From Methanobacterium sp. (lineage in GTDB: Archaea > Methanobacteriota > Methanobacteria > Methanobacteriales > Methanobacteriaceae): DNA of 26,389 nucleotides. Positions 1 to 8,607 of this stretch are shown piece by piece. Location of the stretch: contig JAUNXM010000013.1 of assembly GCA_030539815.1 (NCBI GenBank), positions 1-26,389 of the forward strand, written 5' to 3'. A model generated the notes under the pieces. The model did not search any database. It was not told the DNA's origin and was given only the letters and a program-made list of their open reading frames with translations. A program made the translations under genes and the position numbers. Numbering within the stretch: the stretch's first letter is position 1; the number at the start of each line of letters is the position of its first letter.

Positions 1-401
1 CTGGTAATATACCCGTTATGATGGTTTCGGGGTGTAATAAGGGGGGTATTGAAACAGCAGCCCTGGATATGGCATCCCATTTAAAAATGATGCAGAAATT
101 GGGTATAAAAGTTACTGGGGCTATTTTAAACAAAGTTTATCATGGTGGAATAGCTGAAACTGCATCAAAGCATATTCAAGAAGCCACGGGTTTGGACTGG
201 GTGGCCAGGGTTCCCAAGGCTCAACTGGCAGCACGGGGTGGAACCCCTGAAGTGGAGATAAAACTGGAAGATTTCTGCCTGAAAGCCATGGAAACAGTTG
301 AAAAATACCTTGACGTAGAAGAAATCCTTAAAATGGCTCTAAAACCAGAATTTACAAGTTATATCTCTTATGATGAAATTAAAGATGTTTATTTATCTTA
401 A
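1..401 (+). CDS. CobB/CbiA-type P-loop NTPase, 3' end only
   Basis: Open reading frame already running at the left edge (frame starts at base 3), so the 5' part with the P-loop is missing. About 132 residues are visible. The start resembles the strand of CobB/CbiA/dethiobiotin-synthetase folds that precedes an IPVxxV element. Next come a GAILNKV segment (like the GvIlNrv motif of cobyrinic acid a,c-diamide synthases), a short vARVPKA stretch (like the lP motif) and a helix LDVEEILKMA that in CobB joins the NTPase domain to the glutaminase domain. Here the protein stops about 25 residues after that helix, so no glutaminase domain is present. It is therefore not a full CbiA/CfbB, but a stand-alone NTPase-domain relative. 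The substrate cannot be judged. The following gene is convergent. Confidence 0.6.
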   Translation, partial: GNIPVMMVSGCNKGGIETAALDMASHLKMMQKLGIKVTGAILNKVYHGGIAETASKHIQEATGLDWVARVPKAQLAARGGTPEVEIKLEDFCLKAMETVEKYLDVEEILKMALKPEFTSYISYDEIKDVYLS

Positions 402-447
402 AACTCGTATTATATTCATTAATATTACTTTCCCATATAATATCTTG

Positions 448-480
448 TAGATTCTCTTAGGTAGTCCTAGATTCTCTTAG
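448..480. repeat. 13-bp direct repeat pair
   Basis: TAGATTCTCTTAG occurs at 448-460 and again at 468-480, a period of 20 bp, in the AT-rich gap downstream of the first gene. No function is evident. It could be a slipped duplication. Confidence 0.6.
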
Positions 481-490
481 ATCCTTCTAA

Positions 491-520
491 ATAATTCTTG
501 AAGAATTATAATGATTTTTT
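491..520 (+). terminator. Hairpin plus T-run after the first gene
   Basis: A perfect 9-bp inverted repeat, ATAATTCTT (491-499) and AAGAATTAT (501-509), is followed within a few bases by seven T residues (514-520). It lies 90 bases after the stop of the plus-strand gene, in a convergent gap. The stem is AT-only and must open at its tip to form a loop, so the T-run may matter more than the hairpin. Confidence 0.45.
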
Positions 521-584
521 TAAAAAAAATTAATGAAAATAAGTTAATTTAATAAGAGTTCTTAAAAATTTAGAATACCTGAGT

Positions 585-1262
<678 letters not shown>

Positions 1263-1409
1263 GTGATCACTGATTAGGTTTTTTTAGATTTTTTTTTGAT
1301 AATTAGATTTTTTAGTAGTTTAGTTAACAATTGTTTTATAAGTTAAACATCTTTCCATATTTACATTCATCATGGTTTTTTATTTCAAAACAAAAAAAAT
1401 TCATCTTCA

Positions 1410-1781
1410 TTATATTTTTAAGGTGGCTTTATCTCCGTCATTGAGATTGAGGGTAATTCGAAGATTTTCCTGAGCAACAAATTCCAAAATTTCTGGGGAA
1501 TGCTCAGTCTTAACCGGGAACAAAATAGCCCCTTCTACCATTCCATTGAGCTTGGCTGGGAGGAATTTAACATCCCCATAATTACCAGTCCCTTCAATAA
1601 CTCCCATCTTGTCCTGCATAACAGATATGCGGGCGGCGTTTTCAGGAGAGATTTTCAGGTTAAGAGTACCAGGAAATGGTTCAAATTTAAGTTTTTTCCT
1701 AAACTCCTCCTTATAAACCTCTAAAGACATGAAATAAGTGCCTTTACGAGTTCCAGAGATGACTTTACCGTTGATTTCCAT
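1410..1781 (-). CDS. ribK: CTP-dependent riboflavin kinase
   Basis: Phosphorylates riboflavin to FMN using CTP instead of ATP, the archaeal solution to this step (DUF120 family, type enzyme MJ0056 of Methanocaldococcus). Visible family features are the N-terminal GKVISGTRKGTYFMSLEVY segment, the PFPGTLNLKI motif that holds nucleotide and flavin, and the C-terminal LRITLNLNDGDKA strand pair. A TTG-started frame reaches 1796, but the sequence GAAGGA sits 7-8 bases before the ATG at 1779-1781. I therefore use that ATG, giving 123 residues. There is no N-terminal helix-turn-helix, so this is the plain kinase and not the RbkR regulator fusion seen in some archaea. It follows the endonuclease V gene after about 50 bases and may share its transcript. 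Confidence 0.93.
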   Translation of the reverse strand: MEINGKVISGTRKGTYFMSLEVYKEEFRKKLKFEPFPGTLNLKISPENAARISVMQDKMGVIEGTGNYGDVKFLPAKLNGMVEGAILFPVKTEHSPEILEFVAQENLRITLNLNDGDKATLKI

Positions 1782-1830
1782 ACAAAATTCCTTCAAATTT
1801 CTTTTAATTATTATTTAGGTATTTAAACTA

Positions 1831-2496
1831 TTAATTTAATCCCTTGCCCTTTAATATCTGTTTAAAAGTTTCTGTTGCCAGAATATGGGCTTGCCTGATT
1901 GGTTCAGGCGTTTTAAAGATGATGGTCATTTCCACAATATTCAATGCAGTTTTTAAGGATATTTTATGTCCAACACTCACGTATTTACCTTTAAAAAAGG
2001 CCCCAAGCACACGATTGTTTTCAGTTACTAATTGAAATTCACCACCGGAGTGGTGTCTGTGGGTGGCCCTCTTTATATACCTTCCATCAATTAACCTTTT
2101 TGCCACACCCATGGTGGGAACATCAAAGAGGACACCCACCTGACAGGCCAATCCAAAGCCACGGGGATGCATAACACCGTGGCCATTAACCATTAAAACA
2201 TCGAAACCGTGTTTTAAAGTGTTCAGTACTGAAATAACTGCATCAGCCTCCCTAACACCGAGAAAACCAGGGATGTAGGGGAAAAATAGTTCCACGGTCA
2301 GTGTTCTCTTTTCCAGTATCTCCAGATCTCCCAGTTGCAAAACCACCACTGCCGCAACTGCCTGGTTATCCGCGGAAAAAGAAACATCCGCTCCGGCCAC
2401 AGTATCCAAACTGTTAAAACAGTCTTCTTCTAACACCCTATCTGCCAAGGAGAACTGTATATTAGCTATCTCTTGGGTGAAGTTATGGATAAACAT
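1831..2496 (-). CDS. nfi: Endonuclease V (deoxyinosine 3' endonuclease), with Asn at a metal-ligand position
   Basis: Cleaves DNA (or RNA) one nucleotide 3' of inosine, a repair step for deaminated adenine. The 221-residue length is normal. Family marks are VAGADVSF (33-40) with the first metal Asp37, the strand-separating wedge PYIPGFL (73-79), Glu83 in the GVRE segment, and the NGHGVMHPRGFG block (104-115), then VPTMGVAK. In the characterised bacterial enzymes the residue at the start of that block is Asp (Asp110 of Thermotoga maritima). Here the codon at 2185-2187 is AAT, giving Asn104. This could lower or alter metal-dependent cleavage. The start has no clear Shine-Dalgarno sequence, but a TTTAAAAAAA box 26-37 bases upstream would suit a leaderless mRNA. 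Confidence 0.9.
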   Translation of the reverse strand: MFIHNFTQEIANIQFSLADRVLEEDCFNSLDTVAGADVSFSADNQAVAAVVVLQLGDLEILEKRTLTVELFFPYIPGFLGVREADAVISVLNTLKHGFDVLMVNGHGVMHPRGFGLACQVGVLFDVPTMGVAKRLIDGRYIKRATHRHHSGGEFQLVTENNRVLGAFFKGKYVSVGHKISLKTALNIVEMTIIFKTPEPIRQAHILATETFKQILKGKGLN

Positions 2497-2552
2497 TATC
2501 TATAGGGATATGGAAAATTTTGTTTTTTTAAAGATTTTGATATGATTATCTT

Positions 2553-2612
2553 TTTGGAACTATTTTTATTGGGAAGAAATCTCTTATTTGGAACTATCCT
2601 TCTTAGAACTAT
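2553..2612. repeat. Three short TTNGAACTAT repeats
   Basis: TTTGGAACTAT occurs at 2553-2563 and 2587-2597, and TTAGAACTAT at 2603-2612, in the gap between sepS and nfi. The rest of the gap is A/T homopolymer runs. The repeats may be regulatory or just slippage products. Confidence 0.5.
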
Positions 2613-2692
2613 GATTTTTCCTAAAAGAAAAAAAATATTTTTTTTTATTTAACACCAATTCACCAATATTTCACGAACTGGAGAGACATGAT

Positions 2693-4351
2693 TTAGTCTT
2701 TAATCTCACCAGTTATTGTGCAGAATATTGGCCCCCTAATGTCGATAACTTTGTTTTTGCTGTTTATGTAGTGCATGGCCAGTTCATCCAGTTTAAGGTT
2801 GATGTCAGAGGGGGATTTGGCTATGGTGGCACGTAGCTTAAGTTGTTCCTCTCCACTTACCACCATCTCCTCCATACGGTAGGCTGCCTGGGCTGCCACA
2901 CCGTCCATGTAACTGATACCCGTGGGTATGCCCTTTTTAAGGGCCTGAATAGCCAGGTCATCCATTACCTCTTTTCCCATGTTTAGAAGCTTCTCCGGAA
3001 TATCATCAGGAGACTGGAAACGTTCCATCTCTGCGGGCTGGGGCACACCAACGATGTTCCCCTCATAAACATGCACCCGGTTCCAGCTGGCAGGTCCCAG
3101 TAGTTTGGTACTGGCTTCCGGTTCAATGATCTTAACTTCAATGTTTTTACCCATGAATTCTCCCTGGAATGCGGTGAATTCGCAGGGTGAACTGGTGTCA
3201 CCATATTCTATGGCGCTGCGGGTTATGGATTCCATCAACCTTCGCCCATCATCAGTCACTGGGTACAGGTTCAAGTGGAGCATGGAGGCCATTTCCCGGT
3301 CACTGAGACCCCAATTACCATAGTTATGTGGATAAACCATCTCCCGAATATCCTGGTGACCACCAAGGATCATGGCAATTCTCTCGGCACCCACACCCAG
3401 GTTCATAACTTCCTGGTCAATACCATACTTGGCCAGGGCAATGGGGGAGTACAAACCAAAGGTAGCCACTTCCACCCATTGTTTGAGTTTGGGATGGTAA
3501 CCGTAGACCTCGGTCTGAGTTCCAGGGATGTAGTACTTGGATTTCTTCTCATCAGGCATGAATTTAAACTTCTGGAATCCGAAATACTCCAACAGACTCT
3601 CAGAAACAGCCATTCCCATATCCAGGGAAACTTCATCATCCATCCAAACACAGGAAGCAGAGTGATAGGTCATAAGATGGCTTGAATCCTCTCTTTGCTC
3701 CCGGCGGAAGCAGCGGTCAATTGAAAATAGTTTAACTGGCAGTGGGGTTTTTTGGTTCAGGGCATTCAGGGTGATGAACCATCCGGAAGTCATGTGTGAA
3801 CGTAAAGTGGTTTTGCTGGAGATGGGGGTTAACTCCTTAAGTTCAGGGAAAACCCTCTCCATAACCCGTAACCCGGTGGCATCGGCCACTTCCAGGGCAA
3901 TGGACACATCGTGGATAAGGTCATCCCCGCTGGTGTCACCTTTTTTATAGCTACGGAACACTTCTTTCAGTCCCTGAATTTTTTCTTCATCAAGGGGAAC
4001 ACCCATTCCCTCGATCTGGGTTATTTTATCCATACCGATCCCTATATCTGGCCGGGGCAGCCCTGCCAGGTAGAAGCAACGGTCCAAAACTGCCGGGGCT
4101 TCTGGTCCGAACTGGCGGTAGACATGGTCCTCTTCAATGAAGAGGGGGTTGATGGTTTCCTGGAAACCAAGAAGTAAGTAGGCTTGCCGGAGCTGGGCCA
4201 TGGTATCAGCGAGTGGATGGGTCCTGCCGGGTTCGAAGTGCAGGCGGGGATATTCTTCATCGTGATGGGGACTTTTAAGATTTTTACCTGTTTCAACCCA
4301 GGCCTTTTCAAAATCCCTCTTTGCTAACTTTATTATCTCCTTTTTTTTCAC
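2693..4351 (-). CDS. sepS: O-phosphoserine--tRNA(Cys) ligase (SepRS)
   Basis: Class II aminoacyl-tRNA synthetase that charges tRNA(Cys) with O-phosphoserine. SepCysS then converts this to Cys-tRNA(Cys), the route used by most methanogens instead of, or beside, CysRS. At 552 residues it has the usual length. Class II motif 2 is around 209-230 (FSIDRCFRREQRE) and motif 3 at 317-328 (NLGVGAERIAMI). Thr188, Ser231 and Ser233 occur at the same numbers as the phosphate-binding residues known from SepRS structures. The start is GTG, chosen because AGGGAGG lies 7 bases before it, while the nearby ATG is out of frame. It is divergent from the flavoprotein gene at 4483. Its partner sepcysS is not in this window. 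Confidence 0.96.
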   Translation of the reverse strand: MKKKEIIKLAKRDFEKAWVETGKNLKSPHHDEEYPRLHFEPGRTHPLADTMAQLRQAYLLLGFQETINPLFIEEDHVYRQFGPEAPAVLDRCFYLAGLPRPDIGIGMDKITQIEGMGVPLDEEKIQGLKEVFRSYKKGDTSGDDLIHDVSIALEVADATGLRVMERVFPELKELTPISSKTTLRSHMTSGWFITLNALNQKTPLPVKLFSIDRCFRREQREDSSHLMTYHSASCVWMDDEVSLDMGMAVSESLLEYFGFQKFKFMPDEKKSKYYIPGTQTEVYGYHPKLKQWVEVATFGLYSPIALAKYGIDQEVMNLGVGAERIAMILGGHQDIREMVYPHNYGNWGLSDREMASMLHLNLYPVTDDGRRLMESITRSAIEYGDTSSPCEFTAFQGEFMGKNIEVKIIEPEASTKLLGPASWNRVHVYEGNIVGVPQPAEMERFQSPDDIPEKLLNMGKEVMDDLAIQALKKGIPTGISYMDGVAAQAAYRMEEMVVSGEEQLKLRATIAKSPSDINLKLDELAMHYINSKNKVIDIRGPIFCTITGEIKD

Positions 4352-4452
4352 TGCACATCCTCCCTTACTTTAATGATAATATTGAAAATTGTTTTTAACA
4401 TATTTTTATATCTAATCATACCCTTAAACTTCTCTCCACACTACTTAAAAAA

Positions 4453-4462
4453 CTTAAATAAA
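4453..4462 (+). promoter_or_regulatory. Candidate TATA box for the flavoprotein gene
   Basis: The box CTTAAATAAA is centred about 26 bases upstream of the ATG at 4483, where an archaeal TATA box would place a start site at or next to the start codon. It fits a leaderless or very short-leader mRNA, as no good Shine-Dalgarno sequence precedes either possible start. Confidence 0.4.
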
Positions 4463-4482
4463 ACCTGGTGCAATTTTATAGT

Positions 4483-6129
4483 ATGGAAAGGGAGACTTAC
4501 CACGCCGATGTACTGGTCATTGGATCCGGGGGAGCCGGATGCAGGGCGGCTATCGAAGCAAAAAAGCATGATTTAGATGTGATTATAGTATCCAAGGGAT
4601 TATCATACAAATCAGGGTGCACTACTCTGGCAGAGGGGGGTTACAACGCCGCTTTTGCCTATGTGGATGCCAAGGACAGTGTACAGGCACACTTGGAGGA
4701 CACCCTCAAAGGAGGGGGCTACCTCAACGACCCGGAATTGGCACGTATACTGGTGGAAGAAGCCCCTGACAGGCTCACTGAACTGGAAAGCTACGGGGCT
4801 CTATTTGACAGGCAGGAATCAGGCCAACTAAACCAACGGCCATTTGGGGGTCAGACCTACCAGAGGACATGTTTCCAGGGTGACCGTACTGGTCACGAAA
4901 TGATGACCGCCCTCAAGGAGGAGGTTATTCGTCAGGATATCCAGACTGTGGATGAGGTTATTATCACTTCTCTTATTCAGGATGAGGATGGGAGGGTGGG
5001 GGGAGCATGCGGGGTGTCCCTTGAAAGCACGGATTTGGTGGTGTTCCCTGCTAAATCTACCATCATCGCCACTGGAGGGGCGGGCTGGATCTACCCGGTA
5101 ACTTCTAATGCCCTTCAAAAAACAGGGGATGGTTATGCCCTGGCATGGAATGCCGGAGCAGATTTACTGGACATGGAACAGGTACAGTTCCACCCCACCG
5201 GTATGCTGTACCCTGACTCCCGCCGGGGAGTTCTGGTAACCGAGGCGGTTCGTGGAGAGGGGGGAAGACTCATAAACTCCCAGGGGGAACGTTTCATGAC
5301 CAAATATGACTCACGTGCTGAACTGGCCACACGGGACGTGGTAGCCCGGGCCATCTACAACGAAATAATGGAAGGAAGGGGCACTGAAAATGGTGGGGTC
5401 TACCTGGACGTGACCCACCTACCGGCAGAGGTCATTGAAGAAAAATTAGAAACCATGCTCTTACAGTTCCAGGATGTGGGGGTGGACATACGGGAAGAAC
5501 CAATGGAAGTGGCACCCACTGCCCACCACTTCATGGGAGGGGCCAGGATAAATCTAAATTGCGAAACCAATATACCCAACCTCTACGCAGCAGGTGAAGC
5601 TGCGGGTGGAGTTCACGGTGCTAACCGGCTAGGTGGAAATGCACTGGCTGAAACTCAGGTATTCGGAAGACGTGCTGGTGAATCAGCTGCAAAAAATGTA
5701 AAAAAATCTAAATTCAAGTTGAATCCAGCTGCTCTGGCAATGGAAGAAGAAAGAATTAAAAAACTATTCCAAGATGGGGATTATTATCCTTCTCAGCTTA
5801 AAGAAGAACTGCAGGAAGTCATGTGGAATAACGTGGCCATAATTCGTCATGAAAAAGGCCTTAAATTTGCTTTGGAAAGTGTTAATTCCATTAAAAAGAA
5901 AATGAATCGCATGATCGTCCCTGATGTTGCAGGGTACAACCAGCATCTGCAGGATGCCCTGGAATTAGAGAATATGACTTTAATTGCAGAATTAGTTACT
6001 AAATCTGCCCTTATTCGGGAAGAAAGCAGGGGGGCACATTACCGTGCCGATTACCCAGAAACCAGGAATGAGTGTAATAAAAGTATTGTTCTAAATCCGG
6101 AAGAAGATGTAAGATTTATAAAGAGATAA
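4483..6129 (+). CDS. tfrA: Fumarate reductase (CoM/CoB)-type flavoprotein subunit
   Basis: FAD-containing catalytic subunit of the SdhA/FrdA family, most like TfrA of Methanobacteriales, where fumarate is reduced with coenzymes M and B for the incomplete reductive TCA cycle. Visible are the Rossmann motif VLVIGSGGAGCRAA (10-23), substrate residues QFHPTG (235-240), TEAVRGEGG (253-261), the active-site Arg284 in ATRDVVARA, the PTAHHFMGG segment, and the FAD-binding C-terminal block YAAGEAAGG...NRLGGNALAE. The His that anchors FAD covalently in SdhA/FrdA is replaced by Cys46 (SGCTTLAEGG), so FAD is probably held non-covalently. The frame can start at a GTG (4468); I prefer the ATG at 4483 because of TATA spacing and family N-termini. 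The iron-sulfur partner TfrB is not nearby, so an alternative electron donor or paralogous role remains possible. Confidence 0.82.
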   Translation: MERETYHADVLVIGSGGAGCRAAIEAKKHDLDVIIVSKGLSYKSGCTTLAEGGYNAAFAYVDAKDSVQAHLEDTLKGGGYLNDPELARILVEEAPDRLTELESYGALFDRQESGQLNQRPFGGQTYQRTCFQGDRTGHEMMTALKEEVIRQDIQTVDEVIITSLIQDEDGRVGGACGVSLESTDLVVFPAKSTIIATGGAGWIYPVTSNALQKTGDGYALAWNAGADLLDMEQVQFHPTGMLYPDSRRGVLVTEAVRGEGGRLINSQGERFMTKYDSRAELATRDVVARAIYNEIMEGRGTENGGVYLDVTHLPAEVIEEKLETMLLQFQDVGVDIREEPMEVAPTAHHFMGGARINLNCETNIPNLYAAGEAAGGVHGANRLGGNALAETQVFGRRAGESAAKNVKKSKFKLNPAALAMEEERIKKLFQDGDYYPSQLKEELQEVMWNNVAIIRHEKGLKFALESVNSIKKKMNRMIVPDVAGYNQHLQDALELENMTLIAELVTKSALIREESRGAHYRADYPETRNECNKSIVLNPEEDVRFIKR

Positions 6130-6497
<368 letters not shown>

Positions 6498-6520
6498 ATA
6501 AAAGAATAGATTTTTTGATC

Positions 6521-6534
6521 CCAACATTTGTTGG
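6521..6534. promoter_or_regulatory. Palindrome upstream of tRNA-Arg
   Basis: CCAACA TT TGTTGG is a perfect 6-bp inverted repeat with a 2-base centre, 29-42 bases before the 5' end of the minus-strand tRNA. It overlaps the zone of a TATA/BRE element, but it is not itself TATA-like. Could be an operator or chance. Confidence 0.25.
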
Positions 6535-6704
6535 AACTTATACTCAATTGATTTTTTATGTATTTAAGTTTTGTTTTAGATTTAATAAAAAATCTTAATA
6601 TTCATTTTCGGAGAGATTATTTAATTGAAATGGGTTATTATAGTTGAATAGTTATAATCATCTAATAAATCGGTTATATCCAAATAAATAAAACCATGAT
6701 GTTT

Positions 6705-7184
6705 TCATATCTCCAAATTTTTCGAGATTTTAGTTTTTATAGCTTTTTTGAATTCATCAGAAAGGGGAACCATTTTCCTACGGTCATGCATGGTGCTCAT
6801 ACCGAAGCAGGGATCACCAAATCTTTTTCCCATAAATTCAACTGGTTCCCGGTAACGGGGGATGAAATGCCAGTGCAGGTGGGGGCAGGGAGGATCTTCC
6901 AGGTAGGAGGAATTCATCAAACAGCCCCAGTTGAAATGGGTGGGATTAAAGGCTTTCCCGATGGCTGACTCCAGTTTATTAACCACTCTGGACAGATCAG
7001 CCCATTCACCATCCTTCAAACCAGAAAGCTTAGTTTCTTCTCTTTTAAGGGCCACAACACAGGTTCCCAGGTTCCTCTGATCTGGGGCCAGGATAATCAG
7101 CCAGTGTTCGCTTTCAGCCAGTAATTCACCAAATTGATGATCCTTTAATTTTTCAAAATACTCACATTCCATTTTAAATCCCAT
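6705..7184 (-). CDS. HIT-family nucleotide hydrolase/transferase
   Basis: Histidine-triad protein acting on nucleoside phosphoramidates, adenylates or dinucleoside polyphosphates; the exact substrate is unknown. The catalytic triad PHLHWHFIPRY is complete, with His102, His104 and His106 in a 159-residue single domain. The conserved N-terminal HWLIILAPDQRNLGTCVV strand corresponds to the segment that shields the nucleotide in this family. The first two cysteines typical of Fhit/HinT zinc forms are not clearly arranged. Two in-frame ATGs are possible (7184 and 7172); neither has a convincing ribosome binding site, and I keep the longer. It is the last protein gene of a minus-strand series and follows the PAP2-like gene after a gap of 118 bases. 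Confidence 0.85.
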   Translation of the reverse strand: MGFKMECEYFEKLKDHQFGELLAESEHWLIILAPDQRNLGTCVVALKREETKLSGLKDGEWADLSRVVNKLESAIGKAFNPTHFNWGCLMNSSYLEDPPCPHLHWHFIPRYREPVEFMGKRFGDPCFGMSTMHDRRKMVPLSDEFKKAIKTKISKNLEI

Positions 7185-7302
7185 TCCCTATTTGGATAGT
7201 TGAATTGGATGTTATGGTCATATTTTAACCGATTTAAGTAATTAAATTAATTTTTACGGATCATAATCTCTTTACCAATTGCCTTTTTTATTCCTATTAA
7301 CA

Positions 7303-7914
7303 TTATGGTCCCATTAACAAGTAAATCTGGCTGGCAGTTAACAAGTAACCCAGCAATGTGCCCACAATTAACTGTGCAGGGGTGTGTCTTTTCAAGTGTA
7401 ACCTGCTCCACAGCACCAGGGGTACCAGTAAACTGAAGGACAGCCCGGTCCAACCAAAAAGGTAGATTATGGCAGTTGCCGGGCCAGCCATTCCCATGGC
7501 GTGTATACTGATCTTCCAGTACAGACTGAACAAGAGCACCACAATGGTGTTGTTAAGGTAGCAAACCATTAACGTGGTGGTCAAGGCCGGTGCTCCCAGG
7601 GTGTAAAGAACCATCACTCCCACGATATAAGATAAGATCACCATTAAAAGAGGGTAAATCCGATCCTCTCGTTGTGGCATGTCTACTTCCAGTTTTTTCC
7701 TTTTAATCCATAAGGTACTGGTGATTATGGGTAGAATACTCACGAAAAAGATACTAAGGGTTGAAAACCATAACCAGTTACCTTCAGAAAGTAGGGTGTA
7801 GTTTATAATTAGGAAAACTGGAATAGCCACCAGTGGGGGGTTGCTAACTGTGGATATGAAATGGGCCAAGTTTTCTTTAAGATTTTTTTGATTAGTAAGA
7901 TGGAAAATGGGCAT
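7303..7914 (-). CDS. PAP2-like membrane phosphatase family protein
   Basis: A 203-residue polytopic membrane protein with about five to six hydrophobic segments. The C-terminal half shows a PAP2 (phosphatidic acid phosphatase type 2) pattern: a possible counterpart of motif 1 is QREDRIYP (81-88). A SIHAMGMAG segment (136-144) stands where the PSGH motif is expected, and SRLHLKRHTPAQ (170-181) fits SR-x5-H-x3-D except that the last Asp is Gln181. The nucleophile-type His177 and proton-donor-type His138 remain. It might act on isoprenoid or phospho-lipids, but the missing Asp leaves activity uncertain. The start is well supported: GGAAGGA lies six bases before the ATG. Neighbours (HIT protein, pilin-like protein) do not suggest a pathway. 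Confidence 0.7.
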   Translation of the reverse strand: MPIFHLTNQKNLKENLAHFISTVSNPPLVAIPVFLIINYTLLSEGNWLWFSTLSIFFVSILPIITSTLWIKRKKLEVDMPQREDRIYPLLMVILSYIVGVMVLYTLGAPALTTTLMVCYLNNTIVVLLFSLYWKISIHAMGMAGPATAIIYLFGWTGLSFSLLVPLVLWSRLHLKRHTPAQLIVGTLLGYLLTASQIYLLMGP

Positions 7915-8051
7915 TAATGTCCTTCCAGTAGATTTTTTATGAAGATAAGAAGTATTCAGAGTTGTATCCTTTTTTAAACTACTGCTTAATAAAATCTTTC
8001 TTTTAAGAGTTAGGCAAGTCTTTTTAAGTCCTGATTAGAAAATTAGGGTTT

Positions 8052-8483
8052 TTAAGCCACGTAAATCCGGTAGGTGTAGTTACCTGAGATGTGGATGGCA
8101 GTTGCCACATTTGGAGTATTTTTCAATTTCATCTCCCCGGCCAGGGGTATCCCACCCAACTGGTTTTCTTCAGTGAAAAGATATTCACTGTTTGCCATGT
8201 TCTTATCCAGAAAATCAGTAGCAAGCTCTCCCGCATTTGTTATGCTGGTTTGGCTATTATTCCCTGATTTGAGAATGGTAGATATTTTTTCTAAAACTGA
8301 CAGGCCGTTTCCTTCACGGTAGTTAACCATTAAATCCATTGTATCATGGGCCTTCTTGGAAGAATGAATATGAAGATGGGATTCAGGGGACATAGCAAGG
8401 TTACTAACTCCAAAAAGAACAATCATAACTGGTATAAGGGCCAATACTGCATCTAAAGTGTATGCAAATCCTTTTTCATCCAT
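8052..8483 (-). CDS. Pilin-like membrane-anchored small protein
   Basis: 143 residues beginning MDEKGFAYTLDAVLALIPVM. A short charged leader ending in Lys-Gly, then Phe and a hydrophobic helix with an acidic residue at mature position 6, is the layout of archaeal class III (type IV pilin-like) signal peptides. The remaining 115 residues look extracellular: several Asn-Xaa-Ser/Thr sequons, no cysteines, and a beta-rich C-terminus (GNYTYRIYVA). It is probably processed by a prepilin peptidase or simply anchored by the helix. GTGAT precedes the ATG by a few bases. No other pilus genes are nearby, so I call it a pilin-like protein of unknown function rather than a pilus subunit. Confidence 0.6.
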   Translation of the reverse strand: MDEKGFAYTLDAVLALIPVMIVLFGVSNLAMSPESHLHIHSSKKAHDTMDLMVNYREGNGLSVLEKISTILKSGNNSQTSITNAGELATDFLDKNMANSEYLFTEENQLGGIPLAGEMKLKNTPNVATAIHISGNYTYRIYVA

Positions 8484-8607
8484 AATATCACATTTATTAG
8501 TTCAATCCTGAAGATGAGAAACCCCTACTGAAGCACAGATTAAGGGTTGTATAACTCCAGAGAATTGGTTTTGTAGGATTATGGATATAAGGGCTATATC
8601 GCTAGAT

